From: Datisca glomerata
Lineage: Eukaryota > Streptophyta > Magnoliopsida > Cucurbitales > Datiscaceae
Length of the DNA stretch: 64,000 nucleotides
Direction of reading: 5' to 3'
NCBI GenBank assembly: GCA_003255025.1
Contig: QANY01008203.1
Coordinates: 186,001-250,000 of the forward strand
Shown: positions 10,716 through 20,472 of the stretch, piece by piece
Numbering within the stretch: position 1 is the first letter of the stretch
Layout of the letters: every line of letters starts with the position of its first letter
Notes under the pieces: model-generated
The model's database searches: none
The model's input: the letters and a program-made list of their open reading frames with translations, nothing else
What the model was told of the DNA's origin: nothing
Made by a program: the position numbers and the translations under genes

Positions 10716-12364
10716 TCTAACCTAATATCATGAATATCCTTCGCCCGTCTAATCGAAGGCTTGTTCCGGTAAATGGTAGGAATATAAGTAGGATTGTTGT
10801 CATTCATTGGAATTCCATCTGGAACAACATCTCTAGAAGAAGGAAGTGATGTGTCAATGGGGTTTTGAGTTGGAGAGTAGTCTATAATATTATTAGCAGG
10901 TTTATGTAAGGCAAAATCAGAAAAAGGGTCTGTAATGTTACTTGAAGAAGGTAAATTATGGAATGGAAAAATCTGTTCATGAAAGACCACATATTTAGAA
11001 ATAAAAAAGGTTTTAGACTGAATGTTGTATAATCTATAACCTTCGATACCTGGTGGATATCCAACAAACATACAAGGAATGGCTCATGGTTGAAACTTGT
11101 GTCTATGAGAAGGAAGTGTAGAGGTAAAACATAGGCTACCAAACACCTTGAGGGATTGATAATCAAAAGGAACTTTGCACAAAAGTTCAAAGGGAGTTTG
11201 ATGCTTCAGAATCTGAGATGGAGTCCTATTAATGAGGTACATGGCTATGAGTACACATTCTCTCCAGAATGTAATTGGAACCCTTGACTGAAAGTAAAGA
11301 GCCCTAGTAACATTAAGCAAATGTTGATGTTTCCTCTCCACCATTAAATTTTGTTCAGGTCTTTCTACACAAGAATACTAATATATGACTCATTTTATAT
11401 TAAAAACTCCGTGAAACGTAGTTCTGGTGCATTACTGATATGAACTTCTTGATTACAGTACTAAAATGAGTTCAATCTTAGAAAAGAACTCAGATATAAT
11501 GTCATGAGCTTCAGATTTTTATTTCATGAGGTACACCTAAGTAAACCGTGAGCTATCATCCACAAATGTAAGAAAGTATCTAAAACATGAATGTGTATGT
11601 ATATGATAAGGACCCAAAATGTCACAATGTATAAGATCAAAAGGTGAAGCACTTAAGTTATTATGAGAAACAAAAGAAAGCCTTCTTTGTTTAGCCAATG
11701 GACAAATTGTACAAGGAGATGAATGTTGCTTATTACAAACCAAAGGAAATATGTTATTCAAACTCTCAAGTTTCTTGCAAGATAAATGACCTAATCTGTT
11801 GTGCCAAGTGTTAGCATTAACAATTACTTTATTAACAGAAAAAAGTAGTATTACAGTAAAACTGGCCTTCAGCATCAATCACATAGAGGCCTTTAATCCT
11901 TTCACCCTTACCAACCGTCCTCATGGTTTGTATGTCTTGAATGAGGCAACATTTTATAAAGAACATCATAAAGATGGAACAATCTTTGGTCAATGCATTC
12001 ATTTAAATCAAATTGAATATGAATTCTGGGACAAACAAGACATTATGAGAATTAAAGTTGAGGTAAGTTGTAGTGATGCAGTAAAAGAACACTGAAATTC
12101 TCTTATGATCTGGAAGAATTACACAAGAATTCAGAATTGGCTTCAAGAACATGAAATCATCCTTACTAAAAAAATATGACTAGTTGCTCCAGAATATATG
12201 GCCCAATGCCTAGTAGAACTCAGATTTGGTTTAACAATCACGTTAAAACAATTACCTGATATGTGAGAAACTGCAATATCAATATTTACTCCTCCTGATT
12301 TTACAATTATGATTTGAGTGCTTAATAAAGCCATAAGCTTTTGGCATTGATCAGAATTGAGCAT
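10716..12364 (-). pseudogene. copia protease and integrase (broken)
   Basis: Read on the minus strand: WAIYSGATSHI, where the protease catalytic Asp of DSGATSH is Tyr; TWHNRLGHLSCKKLESL and SPCTICPLAKQ, the integrase HHCC zinc finger; FLTFVDDSSRFT with the first catalytic Asp; MVERKHQHLLNVTRALYFQ; and FVGYPPGIEGYRLY. Sequence between about 11345 and 11530 has frame breaks, so the middle of the integrase core is damaged. Confidence 0.88.
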
Positions 12365-13408
12365 CTAAAGGAAATCAATAGCACCAGCCTGTGACTTAGT
12401 AGTACTCTCCTCATTAGAATTTGTAACTTGGTTGATAAAAATATACCCCTTATGTTTTAAAATTGGAATTTGAGTCAGATTTTGACCTTGTTTTATAGCC
12501 TGAAGGATAACCAATAAGCTTGTAACACTTATCAATTGTGTGACCATTGTATCCACAATGAGTGCATACTGGTCTCTCTTTTCTTGGATATTTGCCTTGA
12601 TTGCCATTATCGTTTGGCTTTTATATTACATTGAAAGCCATTGAATCTGTCTAAGAAGAGTTCCAAGAGGTGAATGGATGTTCCATTGCTGTTTGTCCTG
12701 ATTAATAAGTGCAAAAACCTTATTAAAGGCAGGAATTGGATCCATTAACAACATTTGTTCGCTGACTTGAGAAAAAGAATCATTAAGTCCATTAGAAAGG
12801 ACATAATATACTCCATTTGATACTGTTATGTTAAAGCTTTAGTACCTCCACAAATGAATTGTCTTAAGTGCAAACAGGTCTGTAATTGCTGAACTCTTCC
12901 CAAATTGTCTTTGATTTGGTAAAATATGCACTTAAATTCAATTGGCCTTGAATGTGATTCATGAGATCCCTACATAATTGAAAGGTAAGAAGGCCATTTT
13001 TTGTGAAAATATCTTTTTCAAATCTAACCAAATGTCATATGCAGATTCAACAAAGATAATACTGGCTGAGATTTCCTTGGAAACAAAATTCAGAATCCAG
13101 GAAATGACTATGTTGTTGTTCTGGATCCAAGCACTAAGAAGAGAATCATTATTTACAAGTCAAGTAATGGTTCCATCAATGAATCCGAGTTTGTTCTTAA
13201 CTGAAAGAGAAATCACCATGGCTCGACTTCAAGATGCATAATTCTCTCTAGTTTAGAGTTGCAAAACCAGAATCAGACCTAGATTATCAGAATGATGGAG
13301 GCAGTAATGACTACTACCATCATCAATGGCATAAATTTGAGAAGCAGAGTTTGTAGAAGTTTGAGAAGCAGAGTTTGTAGAAGTTTGAGAAGCAGCTTAT
13401 GTCAACAT
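12365..13408 (-). pseudogene. copia gag with CCHC knuckle (broken)
   Basis: From a possible start at 13408 the minus strand reads a repeated SQTSTNSA segment, then LTRENYASWSRAMVISLSV and GFIDGTI, typical of copia gag. The nucleocapsid knuckle CTHCGYNGHTIDKC is intact at 12525-12566. In-frame stops and frame changes lie between these blocks. A 24 bp unit (aagtttgagaagcagagtttgtag) is tandemly repeated about 2.5 times at 13330-13396 and encodes the SQTSTNSA repeat. Confidence 0.85.
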
Positions 13409-13536
13409 GATTGGATTTGACCAAAAGAAGAATCAAACATAAGTAAAGTTTCAATCATATTTGATTGAAAATAAAATTTTGATTGAACTTGGTCGAGTAA
13501 TGAAAAACAGAGATCACGAACAATAGCAATTTTAAT

Positions 13537-13548
13537 GCTCTGATACCA
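13537..13548 (-). other. primer-binding site (initiator-Met tRNA type)
   Basis: Plus strand gctctgatacca, sense TGGTATCAGAGC, directly next to the 5' LTR. It is complementary to the 3' end of plant initiator methionine tRNA, the usual copia primer. Confidence 0.93.
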
Positions 13549-13732
13549 TATTAGTGCAGAAAATGTGTAAAGAGAAGAAGATTCTTCATTAGTTCTTGAA
13601 TAACCATTACATATATATATATANGAGAGAGAGATAGCTGCAAAACTAACTAACAAAATAGAAAACTATATGCTAACTAACTTTAAAATAGAATGATTAC
13701 ACGTGGCATAAGATAATATGTCATCTCTAATA
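13549..13732 (-). repeat. 5' LTR of the copia element
   Basis: 184 bp partner of 8390-8578, with the same TATTAG...CTAATA ends. It contains one N at 13624 in a TA run. Confidence 0.92.
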
Positions 13733-13836
13733 GTAAGTAATCTTGGACGTGACAATCATTATAGCTAGTTTTTCTATAAGCTGTGTTGATGATGATATAA
13801 TATATAAACCCTAATTATGCATCTCGAATCCAACAA

Positions 13837-13867
<31 letters not shown>

Positions 13868-14115
13868 CGTGTGTGTGTGTGTCTGTATGTATATGTGTGT
13901 GTGTGTGTGTGTCTGTATAAGTGTGTGTGTGTATAGACTATTTGGTTTTTCTTCTTTAATTTTTACTTATTTTTAGAAATAGGATATTGTATTAAGTTCA
14001 CTCATCGTTCTCTATTGAGTATTTGTTTTATCGTATTTATATTCATGTAATAAAATAATTTAGATCGGTATAGGTCTTATATTGTATGCAGATCATATAC
14101 TAATTTATGTACATA
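13733..14115 (+). repeat. duplicated ribonuclease-locus intergenic sequence, copy 1, with microsatellite
   Basis: From gtaagtaatc to about 14115 this follows 21660-21870: gttgatgatgatata, aaaccctaa-tatgcatct, ttcactcatcgttct, gtaataaaataattta-gatc-gta and the tcttatattgta block. A 90 bp (AT)n/(CA)n/(TG)n microsatellite at 13837-13935 has expanded only in this copy. Confidence 0.85.
13837..13935. repeat. compound microsatellite (AT)n-(AC)n-(GT)n
   Basis: An (at) run, then acacacacgtgtgtgtgtgtgt, which is an inverted CA/TG junction, then further (gt) runs broken by ctgtat. Confidence 0.9.
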
Positions 14116-14320
14116 TGTACCAAAAAATGCCATATATAGTACATGACATGCACACTGAACACTATAAGAACTATGGTATTCTACAGGGTTTAAATACAGG
14201 GATTGCACTCTCCTCTTGTTAAAAACTCAAAACAACAAGAGTTTTGAAGAATCAAGTAAAACCAATTCTTGTTAAAAGTGAAAAAAATGGGAGGGAAAAT
14301 TAAGCAAAAGCGGGACTTAA

Positions 14321-15298
14321 TTGGAGGCAGAACTTAAAAAAATTGGAGACAAGAGACTTAAGCTGTTTCCTTCTCGAGTTCTCATAAAAGCTCAAATCTT
14401 TGATTTTCAGAGAGAAGGTCAAATTGTTGCGTCTCTCTTTGGGTTATTTTTGGATTTGTCAAAGCCCAGCAGAAGTCATAATAAAAGTACCAATTCATTG
14501 CCAGAAAAGAATCAACACCAATTTTTGGTCTTAGATAATGGTGATCAAGAGCTTAAAATGGTTAGTTTTAATCGTAGTTTTTATTTACCTGATTCACCTA
14601 TATTTTTATTCCTTACCTTCCATTAGTTATCATGCTTCCACTATCCAAAATTTCCTGATGTCAAACATTGTGCTCTGCAATACTTAGGTTCTGATAGTTA
14701 GACAGGACCTGAAAATGAGAACTGGAAAAATAGCATCTCAATGTGCTCGTACGATATCAAAACCTCTATTCGTGTTTCTTGTGCCTCATTTTATCTTCAT
14801 TTCTATTATAAAATGCTCATGTCCAGTGTTTTACATATCCCCTCTTCAATGCATAAATTTTTTATTTATTCTCTTTGTTATGTTGCTAATCTTTCAAACT
14901 TTGCAGATGCTGCCACTGGAATGTATGCAGAACTGGTGCAAAGGTATGAATTTGCTACTTATGAGTTTTTTCTCTCTGTTTCAACATAATTATTTTAAGT
15001 CATCTATCATTCTGATCCATGCATATAAAAGTGCATCCCTAATATATGTTTAAGCCATCAATGCCTTTTGGGACAGTTGGAGCAATGTGGGTAAGCAAAG
15101 ATAGTTATGACATGCAAGAATCAACAAGAAATGTAAGCAAGTGATTTCATATTTGAGAGTGTAGTTCCACCTAAATAGTATAACTTCATCTTAAAAGATC
15201 TGAAGCTTTTAACAAAATGCACCAGGAATAAGCTACAGGAAGCAACCCAAACCATTGGCCTTCCAACTTTTGTTGTTGCTGATGCTGGACGCAAACAG
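14321..15298 (+). pseudogene. PTH2: peptidyl-tRNA hydrolase 2 (PTH2) family gene, truncated and with a nonsense codon
   Basis: Five exon-like pieces join in phase: ~14321-14560, 14688-14748, 14907-14943, 15055-15132, 15226-15298, each with GT-AG borders. They read VLIVRQDLKMRTGKIASQCA, then HAATGMYAELVQ, LLGQLEQCG, AKIVMTCKNQQEM and NKLQEATQTIGLPTFVVADAG, the PTH2 blocks in order. PTH2 enzymes release peptides from peptidyl-tRNA or act in related roles. After LEQCG the codon is TAA at 15092-15094 where the family usually has Gln (CAA), and the last exon, which normally carries the SRTVLA-GP and V(T)GKL part, is absent. No clear start codon precedes exon 1. It is therefore a partial, non-functional copy that kept its introns, so it came by DNA duplication and not retroposition. 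Family identity is from motifs I recognise, not a search. Confidence 0.8.
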
Positions 15299-15745
15299 GT
15301 ATAAGCTGTACTGTATATCAAAACAGATAAAAATGCCTTGAACTTAACTAAGTTATTGCAATTGATAAGCACAATAATCACTTGACCTTATGGTATTCAT
15401 CACTTGGGTATTAGATCCTTGAGTAGGTTTCTGATATGGATTTTTGATATAAGTAAATTCTTTGTAGAAGTCTCTTTCTTTATTATAGGTTCACCATGTG
15501 AAATTATTAAGTGTTAGTTTGATATCAAAGTTATTAGATCTCGTCTTTATCTTTATAGTGTTTTGAAGGGAGATATTTGAATTAAGTTAATTTGTATCAA
15601 TTTGCATGTTTATCATATTTCTTTCTTACATTACAGATATGAATTTGGTATCCTATTAGCATACTTTTACATCTATGACTGCAAAAATTTCTTTGGCTCG
15701 GTGAAATAGGTGTAATTATGTTATGAAATTTTGTGCATAATTTCT

Positions 15746-15910
15746 TTCTATGGAGATATTTTTCTGCTGAAGTATGCTGTTATGGAGATATTTTTCTGCT
15801 GAAGTATTTTATGGGGATATTTTCTACTGAAGTATGTTATGGAGATAATTTTTCTAATGAAGTATGTTGTTCTGAAATTATATGGAGATATTTTTCTGCT
15901 AGTGTGCTTG
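15746..15910 (+). repeat. tandem repeat, ~27-30 bp unit, about five copies
   Basis: Units begin tatggagatatttttctgctg and continue aagtatg; five copies are seen with small indels (one has ggggatattttctactg, one aatttttctaatg, the last ends in -agtgtgc). The open frame across it is a consequence of the repeat, not evidence of a gene. Confidence 0.85.
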
Positions 15911-16789
15911 GAAATGGTGATTCTGAAGATATGAGAGAGTTTGAGGATAGATTTTCATGTACTTGGTTTTGGTTTGCCGCCATTGTTTTCTGAAGGTTCT
16001 ATGGCTTTAAAGTCTAATTTCTCAAATAAAGTGGTATGTACAATAGGCCAAGAGAGTGTTTATTATGTTACTCTATTTTACTCTACTTTTTTAAGTATAA
16101 TATGTAGATGATTGCTTGTTTGTAGGTATCTAGAACTCTTCGGAATTGTTGTTTTGAAGTAGCGGAATAACTACCGTATCGGCTCTTGATGTCTGACTTT
16201 CTTTTGGCCTGTTTTACTTCTTCAAGTTGCATGGTTTTGTGAAACTCTTTTTATATTTTTCATTTATTGGAACAAGTTTGCTTGTATATTTTAAGGATAA
16301 GTTAGTTATTTTTCAAGTTAGATTTTTTTTGTAAGTTGATCAAATGAATAATATAAATCTTTGTTGAAATGATTAAATGTTAATGTTGTCAATTATTATA
16401 TTGGCGCTCTTTATGCTCCTTAAAATTATTCTTTTGAAAGTGTTTAATATGAATACTTGATTATAACAATGAACCTTATGATATTTAACTTTATAGGATA
16501 TAGAATATCTATGAATGTTAATTCACAAGTATTAAAACTACATATTGAATAGGGGTCCGATTACCTTATTAAACAACGTTATTCAAGAGTCGAATAATCC
16601 TGTTAAATGCGAGATACCACAGGGATTTTAATATGAGGGGCTGTTACAGATGCCGCATGATCCCTGTGGATTACTTTTCACGGGGATATTTGTCTCTTGT
16701 AGAATGTCATATTTCTTGTAGTGAAAACAACTCCCAAGTGACATACATTAATACTTTGAAATATTTATTGAGTGACAAGTAGGATTTTC

Positions 16790-16905
16790 GCAGTTTGTTA
16801 AGCCCCCACACTCATCTCCTAGAGGTCGTGGACTCTAGTCATATTCTCTTATTCCCCTTAAAAATTGTAATGTAACTCTGGCAAAAAAAGAAATATTTGT
16901 TGACT
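16790..16905 (+). mobile_element. SINE-like 3' portion (degenerate)
   Basis: gttaagccc...ctcatct-agaggtcgtggactctagtc resembles the A-box to B-box part of a tRNA-derived SINE (gtcgtgggttcgagtc type), followed by a T/A-rich tail tgtaatgta and an A run. The B-box is poor. A chance resemblance is possible. Confidence 0.3.
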
Positions 16906-17008
16906 ACTTTTTTTTTCAATATTGGCTAATTCCGTTCGGCATCATGGACTTAGCCATAATTAAGATGTTATGTAGTGTTCGTGCCATCATTTCTTGATGA
17001 ATTGTTTT

Positions 17009-17230
17009 CTATGCAGGCAAGAAAACTGGAGTATTTGCGTCACCACATTTGGAATAGGAAAATGGACAGGTGAAAGCCGCACCTCGGATGTCAATACAAA
17101 TTTGAATTTCTCGTCATAAATTTATTTTTGTTTTTGATACATTTGAATCCTATGGAGGAGCTCACAAATTTAGTGATTTCACTGTGAAATAGTTTTCGTC
17201 GATAAGGTTGATGGGAAGTCGTTACAACAA
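17009..17230 (-). pseudogene. T2/S-like ribonuclease, last exon only, frameshifted
   Basis: Reverse-strand copy of the third exon of the gene at 22080-23254. It reads VVTTSHQPYRRKLFHSEITK, and later RGAAFTCPFSYSKCGDAN and FLPA before TAG at 17009-17011. A two-base deletion just before the REIQICID block shifts the frame, giving a stop 7 codons later. The acceptor-side first base is also changed (AG|TTG instead of AG|GTG). No exon 1 or 2 was found between here and 18.4 kb, so only the 3' end of the ancestral gene remains. Identity rests on direct alignment by eye with 22080-22303. Confidence 0.85.
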
Positions 17231-18239
17231 CTAAATAAAAAGAAATGTGTTAACTATTTGAGTTAAAAAGGTTAATGAAGTAGATTTTGAAGTATAATGT
17301 TGATAAATTTATTTAGTTGTAAGTAAATTTACATATGTTGTCAGTGTTGAATACTATATGTTTCAAAATGGAAGCGCAGAATAATCTAATAATTTTTATT
17401 TCATTCCCCTAGCGGCTAAAGGTAAGTTCAAGTCGGAAACATAACATGGAGACTAAAGCGTTAGAATTTTTGGCTTTCAAGCTTGATAAGTCATTCAATG
17501 TAGGCTGCTTGTGTGATTTCCAGTTGCATATTCTTGGAATTTCTGTAGCAATCTTTTTTTCCTATTGATTTCGTTTATTTGAAATGCCTGGGATTACCAC
17601 ATACGCTCAAACAATCAAGGCATACGGGAACCCCCTACCCTATATCCTTGGGCTTTGACATGATTTCTATAATCCTTGATAAATTTAATTGTCAACTCGT
17701 ATGACAGCCTTCCTCTACCCTATATCCTTGGGCTTTGACATGATTTCTATAATCCTGGATATGTTTCAAACAAGTTATCATCACGAAGTGTGTCAATGTG
17801 TTGAAGGTCATTCTTTATGCTTTCTTGCCTTCCCAATATAAAATTTTCCAAGAAATAGAGTTTACTATTTTTCAGCTTGTATTCTTCTTTGACTCCTTTC
17901 ATTGCATCAAGGAGAAGGAAATGTTTTCCTTGTAATTGATTTTACTCTAGACAAAAATGATGTCTCTCAACTTACCCGTTGATAGCTCCCCTTTGTGAAA
18001 GAAAGGATATTCACCACATTGCACCCCCGTTACTAGGGCAAACTTCCTTTAGTCGAAAGTTTATCACGTTCCATCTAGTTGAAACATATTCCATCTATTT
18101 TCCCTATATTTTGGCATTGCCTTTTTCCTTCTAACCAGATACATAGATAGTTGTGAAATGAAGCTCTGAATATCGATGTCAAGCAAGTGTCTGAAACATG
18201 GATCCTAGAAGGCTTTTTGTTGTCAGCCATTTAAAATTT
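17231..18239. other. intergenic sequence with a 41 bp direct repeat
   Basis: No gene supported. The words from ctaccctatatccttgg to tttctataatcc occur at 17635-17675 and again, identical, at 17715-17755, 80 bp apart. Confidence 0.55.
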
Positions 18240-18845
18240 TCGATATTGTCAACAGGACAGACATGCCGAAGTTTAGATTGAATCTTTGCTTTATTTTCCA
18301 GATGCTTGACAACACAAGCAATGAGTTGTCATACAAAGATAAATATATTATTTCAATACAGTAACTAATTTATTGATAGTTATTATTTGTAATTTATAGA
18401 TGGTTTACCTTTGATTTGTAGCATTGTCGTCCTCTTCTTTCTCAGATTCTTCACCTATGGCTTCATTGTTTTCCTCAACATCATCATATTCATTACGTCT
18501 TCTTCTTCACCATCTTTTTCTTTATTCTCTTCATATTCTTCTTCATCATCTTCATTTTCTTGATCTATTTCTTCCTCCTCGTGTTCTATTGATTGCGTTT
18601 CCATTATTTCTAGGGTTTGCTGCTTGTGTTTCCATTTCTTGCATTGTTGATTGTGTCTGTTGTTTGTGTTTTAAATAATTCTTCAGATTCTAGTAGCGGT
18701 TCTTCAGGTTGTTGTACTGTCGCTGTTGTTGTCATTCATTTTTGTTCCTTTTTACGAGTCATAGATCTTGTTCGATGTGATGGTTCTTCTAGTTGCTTAT
18801 ATTTTTTTGTAATTGTCTTAACTCGAGATATTTGTCAAGCATAAC
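18240..18845 (-). pseudogene. acidic, low-complexity coding remnant (unrecognised)
   Basis: Read on the minus strand there is a piece QLEEPSHRTRSMTRKKEQK ending in a stop (around 18725-18840), then, in other frames, an E/D-rich tract such as HEEEEIDQENEDDEEEYEE (about 18500-18590) and EENNEAIGEESEKEEDD (about 18430-18480). RTRSMTR-like and acidic segments occur in plant transposase- or Ulp1-associated ORFs, but no family motif is secure. The frame is broken, so this is at best a remnant. The plus-strand Ser/Leu-rich open frame over it is its antisense shadow. Confidence 0.35.
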
Positions 18846-20394
18846 AATACAATTATAGCATACATAAATTTAGATTATGGAACCAGTATATAAATTAGAT
18901 ATTAGCAATATCCAATTTATATACATTACACATAGTTAGTGTAACTGTGTTTAATATTTCAGATTTTTTTTGTGTTCATAAACAAAAAGAAAAATCACAT
19001 TACTTCCCGTAAATTCTACATATCAGAGTATTCAATACATTTTACCTAAAAAACTTTCTTTTTTCTTTGTCCATACAAACTAAACAAACACAATGGAAGA
19101 TTAACTAAATTTGTTAAAATGTTATCCCACATCGCCTAGACTTGCTCATTATGTGCTAGTTATAAGTCTTTAGTACCACTCTCTTTAACACTTAGGTAGG
19201 AGTGATCGGACTGAACTTTTCAACTTGATATCAGAATTTCGTTGTGCTGCTTTATCATACCATTTATTTCCGAAATTCGTAGCAGTTTATTGATTCTGTA
19301 GAAGCTTCCTATTTGTTTTTGTGGATTCTTGCAGGAGAATATCTTTCTTTTTGCGTGATGTCATGGAGGTTGGATTAATGGAGTGTGGAGGCACGAGTTT
19401 TGTGGGTATACATGGATTCTGTTTTGAAAATGAGAAGAGTTTGAGTTGATGATCTGTGTAGTTGTAGTCAGACGACTACACTTAGTTTATACACATGTCA
19501 ATGATCGGAAAGTGCATCTGTTTTATTTTTTATTTTCTATCTCCCGCCTTTTCTTTTTTCGTTTAAACGCACTGTTTCATTTTATTGGTTTTAAATCGGG
19601 CGGTCTACAGTTACACGTGTTCTTGAGCCTTTTTTATGCGTAATTGTAGCACATGTTTAGGCCTTATTTTAATTAAGGGCTGGTCATTTACCATTGCTAT
19701 TAGATTGCTTGACCATTTTTATAATTTAAAAGTTGAGCGATCAGTTTGCTACATGGATGGCTCGAATGAGCCATCTGTGTAGTTCTACCAATAAATTTTA
19801 GGGACTCTTTAGAGGCCCTAGACCCAAGCCTAAGACATAGCATAGCAACAATGCTAAATATGCAAACAAGAGCATGAAAATTAATTCAAAGTGCACCGCA
19901 GCTCTTTCAAATGAAAATTCATGGTCTTCTCCATAAATCATTGACTAATTTTATGACTTTTCATAAGCTCTTTCGTACTTGTTACGAATGTGACTTTTGG
20001 AATAATAAAAGTATAGTACTCATTTCATGGTTCTCTTTCATTTATTGTAATCAAGAGCCAAATATATTAGAGTAACGTTATCCCAAGTGGCCAAAAATTG
20101 TTCCAAATGATCTATCATTGACCATTGGTTGATCAATGACATTGGCTTATTCAAGAAGAAATCACCACTAGTTGGATAATTAGAGTCCATACTATATATG
20201 AAAAAATAAAATTTATTAATTAGTAATTCTTGATTGACTAAGTTATAGATAATTTTATTTGATCTTGTGAAACGTTCAACATTCATGGTTAATTACCATA
20301 ACTTTTTTAAGATATGTTTGAACAACAACCATAAATGATTAGAATTATCTTGATTACTACTTTCTAGTTTGCTTTTGGTATTGTTTATGCCCAT
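18846..20394. other. intergenic, AT-rich
   Basis: No supported gene. A -ttatcccacatcgcc- word at about 19120 resembles the terminal sequences of some plant LTRs, but no second copy is seen in the window. Confidence 0.4.
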
Positions 20395-20401
20395 TATAAA
20401 G
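20395..20401 (+). promoter_or_regulatory. TATA box of the plus-strand T2 ribonuclease gene
   Basis: tataaag, 78 bp upstream of the ATG at 20473, a normal TATA-to-ATG spacing for a short leader. Confidence 0.4.
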
Positions 20402-20472
20402 AGACATTTAGCTTATAGTGAGAGTCATATAAGACGTAAAGGAATAAGTAGAATTTGATCAGAAGTGTAGAA

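Larger units (their letters stand above)
8390..13732 (-). mobile_element. complete but defective Ty1/copia LTR retrotransposon
   Basis: Two similar direct repeats (8390-8578 and 13549-13732) bound a minus-strand gag-protease-integrase-RT-RNase H order. An initiator-Met-type primer-binding site abuts the right LTR and a GGGGGAG purine tract abuts the left LTR, so the element is structurally whole at 5.34 kb. It is dead: gag and pol have many stops and frameshifts, the protease Asp is replaced, the RT box reads YVVD, and a foreign ~400 bp insert splits the region between integrase and RT. The LTRs have TATTAG...CTAATA ends rather than TG...CA. No 5 bp target duplication is visible. Confidence 0.93.
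15299..16989. other. non-coding tail of the segment carrying the PTH2 fragment
   Basis: No gene supported beyond the PTH2 exons. It contains a ~27 bp tandem array at 15746-15910 and a SINE-like end near 16790-16905. The segment from about 14116 to 16989 is absent from the paralogous region at 21.87-22.05 kb and so behaves as an insertion in copy 1. Confidence 0.5.

Noticed and set aside
13330..13396. CRISPR-like short direct repeats
   Set aside because: The repeat has no spacers and encodes a repeated gag segment; no CRISPR array exists anywhere in the window, as expected for a plant.
15733..15993. 86-codon plus-strand open frame
   Set aside because: It is created by the ~27-30 bp tandem repeat.
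20038..20286. 82-codon minus-strand open frame upstream of the ribonuclease
   Set aside because: No motif or codon signal that I can see; probably promoter-side AT-rich DNA.
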